From: Rhinopithecus roxellana
Lineage: Eukaryota > Chordata > Mammalia > Primates > Cercopithecidae
DNA length: 64,000 bases
Assembly (NCBI RefSeq): GCF_007565055.1
Contig: NC_044555.1
Coordinates: 39,596,235 to 39,660,234, forward strand
Reading direction: 5' to 3'
Shown here: piece after piece, positions 59,145-64,000 of the stretch
Layout of the letters: the number at the start of each line of letters is the position of its first letter
Numbering within the stretch: position 1 is the first letter of the stretch
Notes under the pieces: model-generated
Told to the model about the DNA's origin: nothing
The model's database searches: none
What the model saw: only the letters and a program-made list of their open reading frames with translations
Made by a program: the position numbers and the translations under genes

Positions 59145-61456
59145 TGCATTGATATGGTTTGGTTGTATGTCCCCACCCAAATCTCATCTCAAATTGTAAT
59201 CTGCATGTGTTGAGGGAGGCACCTCGTGGGAGGTGATTGGATCATGTGGGCAGTTTCCCTCATGCTGTTCTCATGATAGTGAGTGAGTTTTCATGAGATC
59301 CAATGGTTTTATAAATGGCAATTTTCCCTGCACTCTCTCGCTCTCCTGCCACTTTGGGAAGAAGGTACTTGCTTCTCCTTCACCTTCTGCCATTATTGTA
59401 AGTTCCCTGAGGCCCCTCCAGTCAAGTGGAACTGTGAATCAATTAAACCCCTTTCTCTTATAAATTATCTAGTCTCTAGTATTTCTCTGGTACTTGGAGT
59501 GGGGCACTGCTATAAAGATAACCTGAAAATATGAAAGTAACTTTGAAACTGGGTAACAGGCAGAGGTTGGCACAGAAGAAGAAAGGGAGATGTGGGAAAG
59601 TTTGGAACTTGCTAGAGACTTGTTGAATGGTTTTGACCCAAATGCTGATAGTGATATGGACAGTGAAGTCCAGACTAATGTGGTCTCAGATAGAGATAAG
59701 ACACTTGTTGGGAACTGGAGCAAAAGTCAGTTTTGCTGTCCTTCAGCAGAGAGACTGAAGGCATTTTGGCCCTGGCCTAGAGATCTGTGGAACTTTGAAC
59801 TTGAGAGAGATAATTTAGGGTATCTTCCAGAATAAATTTCTAAGCAGCAAAGCTTTCAAGAGGTGACCCGGATGATTCTGAAAATGTTCAGTTATATATG
59901 CTCATGAAGAGATGGTTTGAAATTGGAACTTGTGTTTAAAGAGTAAGCAGAGTGTGAAAGTTTGCAGCCTGATCATGTGGTAGAAAAGAAAAACCCATTT
60001 TCTGGGGAGGAATTCAATCCAGCTGTAGATATTTGTATAAGTAACAAGGAGCCAAATGTTAATAGCCAAGACAATGGGAAAAATGTCTCGAGGGCATGTC
60101 AGAGACCTTCATGGCAGCCCCTCCCATTACAGGCCCAAAGGCTTAGGAGGGAAAAATAGTTTTCTGAGGCTGACCCAGGGCCCAGCTGCTCTGTGCAGCC
60201 TTAGGACTGCCCTGCATCCGAGCTGCTCCAGCTTTAGCTGTGGCTAAAAGGGGCCCACATGCAGCTCAGGCCATTGCTTCAGCAGGTGCAAGCCCCAAGC
60301 ATTGGCAGCTTCTATGGGGTATTGTGCCTGTGGATGCACAGAAGCAAAGAGTTGAGCTTTGGGAACCTCTGCCTAGATTTCAGAGGATGTATGGAAATGC
60401 CTGGATGTCCAGGCAGAAGTCTGCTTCAGGGAGAGAGCCATCAGGGAGAAACTCTGCTAGGGCAGTGCAGAAAAGAAATGTGGGGTTGGAGTCCCCACAC
60501 AGAATCCCCACTGGGGCACTGCCTAGTGGAGCTGTGAGAAGAGGGCCACTGTCCTCCAGACCCCAGAAATGTAGATCCACTGACAGCTTGCACTGTGCCC
60601 CTGGAAATACCACAGGTACTCAATGCCAGCCTATAAAACCAGCTGCAGGGGCTGAACCCTGCAGAGCTGCAGAAGCAGAGCTGCCCAAGGCCTTGGGAGC
60701 CCACCCCTTGCATCAGCCTGCCCTGGATATAAGACATGGAGTCAAAGTAGATTATGGAGTTTTAAAATTTAATGACTACCTGGGCAGGTTTTGGACTTTC
60801 ATGGGGCCTGTAGCCCCTTTGCTTTGTTTTGGCCAGTTTCTCCCATTTGAACTGCTAACATTTACCCAATGACTGTACCCTCATTGTATCTTGGAAGTAA
60901 CTAATTACTTTTGATTTTACAGGTGTTTAGGTTGAAGAGACTTTCCTTGTCTAAGATGAGACTTCGGACTTGGACTTTTGAGTTAATGATGGAGTGAGTT
61001 AAGACTTTGGGGGACTACTGGAAAGGCATAATTGGTTTTGATATATAAAAAGAACATGAGATTAGGGAGGGGCCACAGGCATAATTATACGGTTTGGCTC
61101 TGTGTTCCCACCCAAATCTCATCTTAAATTGTAATCCCCACCTGTCAAGGAAGGGACCTAGTAGGAGGTTACTGGATCATGGGAGCAGTTATCCCAATGC
61201 CGTTCTCATGATGGTGAGTGAGTTCTCGTGAGACGTGATGGTTTTATAAATGACAGGTTCCCCTGCACACTGTACTCTCTCCTGCTGCCTTGGGAAGAAG
61301 GTACTTGCTTCTGCTTTACCTTCTGCCATGATAGTAAGTTTCCTGAGGTCTCCCCTGCAATGTAGAACTGTGAGTCAGTTAAACCTCTTTCCTTTTTAAA
61401 TTACCCAGTCTTGGGTATTTCTTTATAGAAGCATGAGAATGGACTAATGCGTGCAT
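59145..61456 (+). mobile_element. THE1-type MaLR element, LTR-internal-LTR, with 5-bp target duplication
   Basis: 5' LTR from 59150 (TGATATGGTTTGG), internal region about 59490-61080, and 3' LTR about 61085-61451. TGCAT at 59145-59149 and 61452-61456 is the target duplication. The 5' LTR lacks its last ~40 bp, and the start of the primer-binding site has gone with it (GTATTTCTCTGGTACTTGG at about 59479). The 3' LTR ends CG instead of CA. A purine-rich tract (GAGATTAGGGAGGGG, about 61049-61063) precedes the 3' LTR. Confidence 0.92.
59490..61080 (+). pseudogene. THE1 internal region with a 210-codon frame
   Basis: Plus-strand frame 60240-60872 (210 codons) lies in the GC-richer part. THE1 internal sequence is thought to be a distant gag relative and has no pol. 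I see no zinc knuckle or protease motif in this frame. Shorter overlapping frames (59590-59835, 59962-60159) precede it. The openness is probably due to low stop density in GC-rich sequence rather than function. Confidence 0.75.
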
Positions 61457-62340
61457 TAAAGTAGCTTTTTAAGGTATATGAAGATATAAATGTTAAGACT
61501 ACAGAAAAAAATACGCATACCTGAGGGCTAATCACTATTAGCCATCTTGTTTCAATTATTTGTAAATTCAAGATTGGGAAAATTTAAATGTATTTATTTT
61601 CCAAGAAGCATTTCTAGCTATCTGGCTTATTTATTACCAATAATTAGGGAAAATGTACATTTTGGGAATAATCGATAAATTAATTAAAGTCATAGCTGAA
61701 AATGTTATTGCATTCATTAAAGTGTCTCAATTAGATTGAATCATATTCTGGTAACCTGTGAGTAGCAATTCTCACTGTCCATTTATTTTTCAGTTCAGCT
61801 AAACCTATAGTTCATTGATATGATAATAAAATGCTTTCTTTGGAGTACATAGTTTTTATTGAATTTAGAATATGGGATAATCCATTCACCATTTTATCTA
61901 TAATCTTCCTGAAACACATTGCCATCAGTAATTAAAACTAGTGTTTATAACATAGTATCAAGATTGCCAGCATCATTCATCATGATTACGATCCACAGAC
62001 ATTTTAAATTAATAGGCCTAATAGTTTCTCTTTATACAATTCACACTATTTGTACTACCAATTGTTTTTATAACTTTTATTTTTGCCTAAAAGTTTATTT
62101 TGGATGTATTTCCATTTCAGAATAAAACAAAACTTAAAATTATGCACTTTTAAAAATAGGTGCACTGTATCTTACCATATGCATTTGCCAAAATTGATTA
62201 TCTTCCCATTATGAGATATTTAGCCTTTTTTCTGCCTTTCAACAACTATAAGCAATGATGATCAAATATTATTGCATTCTTATATGATACATATATGTCT
62301 GAGTGCATCCTTAGGACACATTGCACACATGAATTAAAAT
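61457..62340. other. AT-rich stretch without recognised features
   Basis: No gene or familiar repeat seen. A plus-strand frame at 61919-62125 has no recognisable domain. Confidence 0.45.
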
Positions 62341-62344
62341 ACAC

Positions 62345-63640
62345 AATTTAAGTTTATTTTCTATTCAACAAATAATATTGTATATATTTATGGTGTCTGA
62401 TGTGATATTTTGACATGCATACATTGTGAAATATTAAATCAAGCTAATTAATGTAACTATGAACTGTCATATTCATTGTGTTTTATACTGGGAACATTTA
62501 AAATCTAGCCTTTTAGCGATTTTCAAGTACACAATATATTATTATTAACTATAGTCACCAGGCTGTACTATAAAACTTCAGAAGTTATTCCTCCTCTCTT
62601 GCTGAAACTTTGTACCCTTTTGCCATCATCTCCCAACCCCATCCCCAGTCCCTGGTAACCACTATGTTGCTTCTGTGAGTTCAATACTTTTGAATTCCAC
62701 CTATCCGTGAGATCATACTGTATCTGTCTTTCTGTGCCTGGCTTATTGTACTAGATATAATGTCCTCCCCATGTATTCATATCGTTGTAAATGAAAGATT
62801 TTTTTTTTCATTTTTAAGGTTGAATAGTATTTCATTGTGCGTTTGTATATGTATGCTTATATATATGTGTGTGTATATATATATGTATACACACAGACAC
62901 ACATGTACATATCACATTTTCCTTATCAATTTATCTTTGATGGATAGTTAGTTTGATTTCATATTTTGACTATTATAAATAATACTGCAATAAAAACTGG
63001 AATGCAGATATATTTTCAACATATGACTTCATTTTCTTTGGATATATGCATGGAAGTGGATTTGCTGCATTATACGTTAGTTTTATTTTAAATTTTTTGA
63101 GAAACCTTCACACTATTTTCCAAAACAAATACACTATTTTACATTCCCAACAAGAGTATATAGGAAATATATTTTCTGTACTTCCTTGCCAATACTTGTT
63201 AAGTTTTGTATCTCTGAATAGCCATTCGACGAAGTGTGATGTGATGTCTCATCATGGTTTTACTTTGTATCTCCCTGAGATTCCGTTCAACATCTCATAT
63301 ACCTGCTCACCATATGCCTGCCATCTTTGGAGAAATGTATATTCACATATTTAATCCATTTTTTATCAGGTACTTTTTTCTTGCTATTAAGGGTTTTAAT
63401 ACCTTATTTATTTTAAATATTAACTCCTTATCCAAAAGATAAGGTTTGGTTTGTAAACATTTTCTCTCATTTCATAGGCTGTTTCCTCACCTCACTCAGT
63501 TGAGTTTTAACCAGGCTTTGCAGAAGTTTGCAACCCCATTTTTTTACACTTGCTTTTGTTGCTTATACTTTTAAGTTCATATCCAAAATATCATTGCTAA
63601 GACCAATGTGAAGAAGTTTTTTCCTATGTTTTCCTTTGCA
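62345..63640 (-). mobile_element. Old L1 (L1M-class) 3' UTR and ORF2 end, antisense
   Basis: Antisense 3' UTR (TATATATTTATGGTGTCTGATG near 62381, AACTATAGTCACCAGGCTGTACTA near 62549), then ORF2 C-terminal similarity to about 63630 (TGTCTCATCATGG near 63245, CAGAAGTTTGCAACCCC near 63520). A TA/TG microsatellite lies inside at 62859-62905. Inactive and 5'-truncated. Confidence 0.85.
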
Positions 63641-63960
63641 TGTCAAGCATCCCTAATCTCAAAATATAAAACCAAAAATTCTCCAAAATCTGAAATTGGG
63701 CACTGTCATGATGCCACAAGTGGAAAATTTCACACCTGACCTCATGTGACAGGTTGCAGTAAAAATTCAGATGCATAACACACAGGTAATTTAGCATCTC
63801 CGAGGGAAAAGACTTTTCAGCCCACTTCAGCTGCAACATATCTTTTACAAGCATTCCCACCAATGAACATAAAATTGCGTGTGTACAGGCCAGATGTGCT
63901 AACAGCCAGTTCCCCACTGTGCTTCAGATGGGACCAAACCTACATGTGTGACTTCAATGT
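63640..63960 (+). mobile_element. Tigger-like DNA transposon end
   Basis: CAAGCATCCCTAATCTCAAAATATAA, CATGATGCCACAAGTGGAAAATTTC and CACCTGACCTCATGTGACAGG follow the terminal part of a familiar TcMar-Tigger-type element. It lies against the truncated L1. The rest lies outside the window, or is too diverged to follow. Confidence 0.68.
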
Positions 63961-64000
63961 TTGTTGCTTACTATTCGCTCCGTGATATAATGATATTGTT

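Noticed and set aside
60240..60872. 210-codon plus-strand open frame as a novel gene
   Set aside because: It lies wholly inside the THE1 internal region, has no recognisable domain, and is explained by low stop density in GC-richer sequence.
59145..61456. TGCAT also follows the MST LTR at 56194-56198, suggesting a shared target preference with THE1
   Set aside because: The other end of the MST element is truncated, so no duplication can be shown; a 5-bp match is likely by chance.
1..64000. tRNA, snRNA, Y RNA, 5S rRNA or CRISPR-like arrays
   Set aside because: I looked for characteristic starts and repeat-spacer patterns and saw none; the only Pol III-type sequences are the Alu and MIR copies. 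Bacterial-type features are not expected in primate DNA.

Overview
The window is primate genomic DNA made almost entirely of interspersed repeats. I found no intact host protein-coding gene, no convincing host exon and no structural RNA gene. Two Alu copies (19641-19956 and 50575-50885) share non-CpG differences from human AluY, for example CTTGAGCC near the 5' end and a CCGGATCTCAG block. One young L1 (28772-30494) carries an 18-bp tandem duplication in its 3' UTR. I recall both traits from Old World monkey (Cercopithecidae) subfamilies, so a macaque, baboon or guenon-like genome is the best guess. This is inference from remembered consensus sequences.

Left third (1-17 kb): a partial Alu; short L1 3' ends, one with a twin-priming inversion; an old L1M with an Alu inside; decayed LTR-retrovirus material; and a minus-strand L1PA-type element (11727-16656) that keeps its 5' UTR, ORF1 and most of ORF2 but lacks its 3' end. 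A hAT-type DNA transposon abuts it.

Middle (17.4-31 kb): a full-length, minus-strand old L1 (17437-26366) bounded by a recognisable 19-bp target duplication. It holds five later insertions (three Alu, two L1). Next to it is a plus-strand old L1 that hosts a young L1 with a 463-codon open ORF2 tail.

Right half (31-64 kb): a minus-strand ERV with two LTRs (32009-35135); a low-repeat tract with a local duplication; a MaLR LTR; a second twin-primed L1; and a HERV-L-type provirus (45509-52033). Inside the HERV-L element a processed MYCBP pseudogene is inserted (49309-51151, minus strand), and that copy is split by an Old World monkey-type AluY. The region continues with a minus-strand MST-type MaLR element, a GATA microsatellite, a long quiet stretch, a THE1-type MaLR element with 5-bp target duplications, an old minus-strand L1 and a Tigger-like DNA transposon end.

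The value of the window is its stratigraphy. Target-site duplications and nesting give a clear order of insertion: HERV-L, then the MYCBP retrocopy, then the AluY; and old L1M, then younger L1 and Alu. Nothing here suggests a working genetic system. Repeat family names are from memory of consensus sequences and were not checked against a library.
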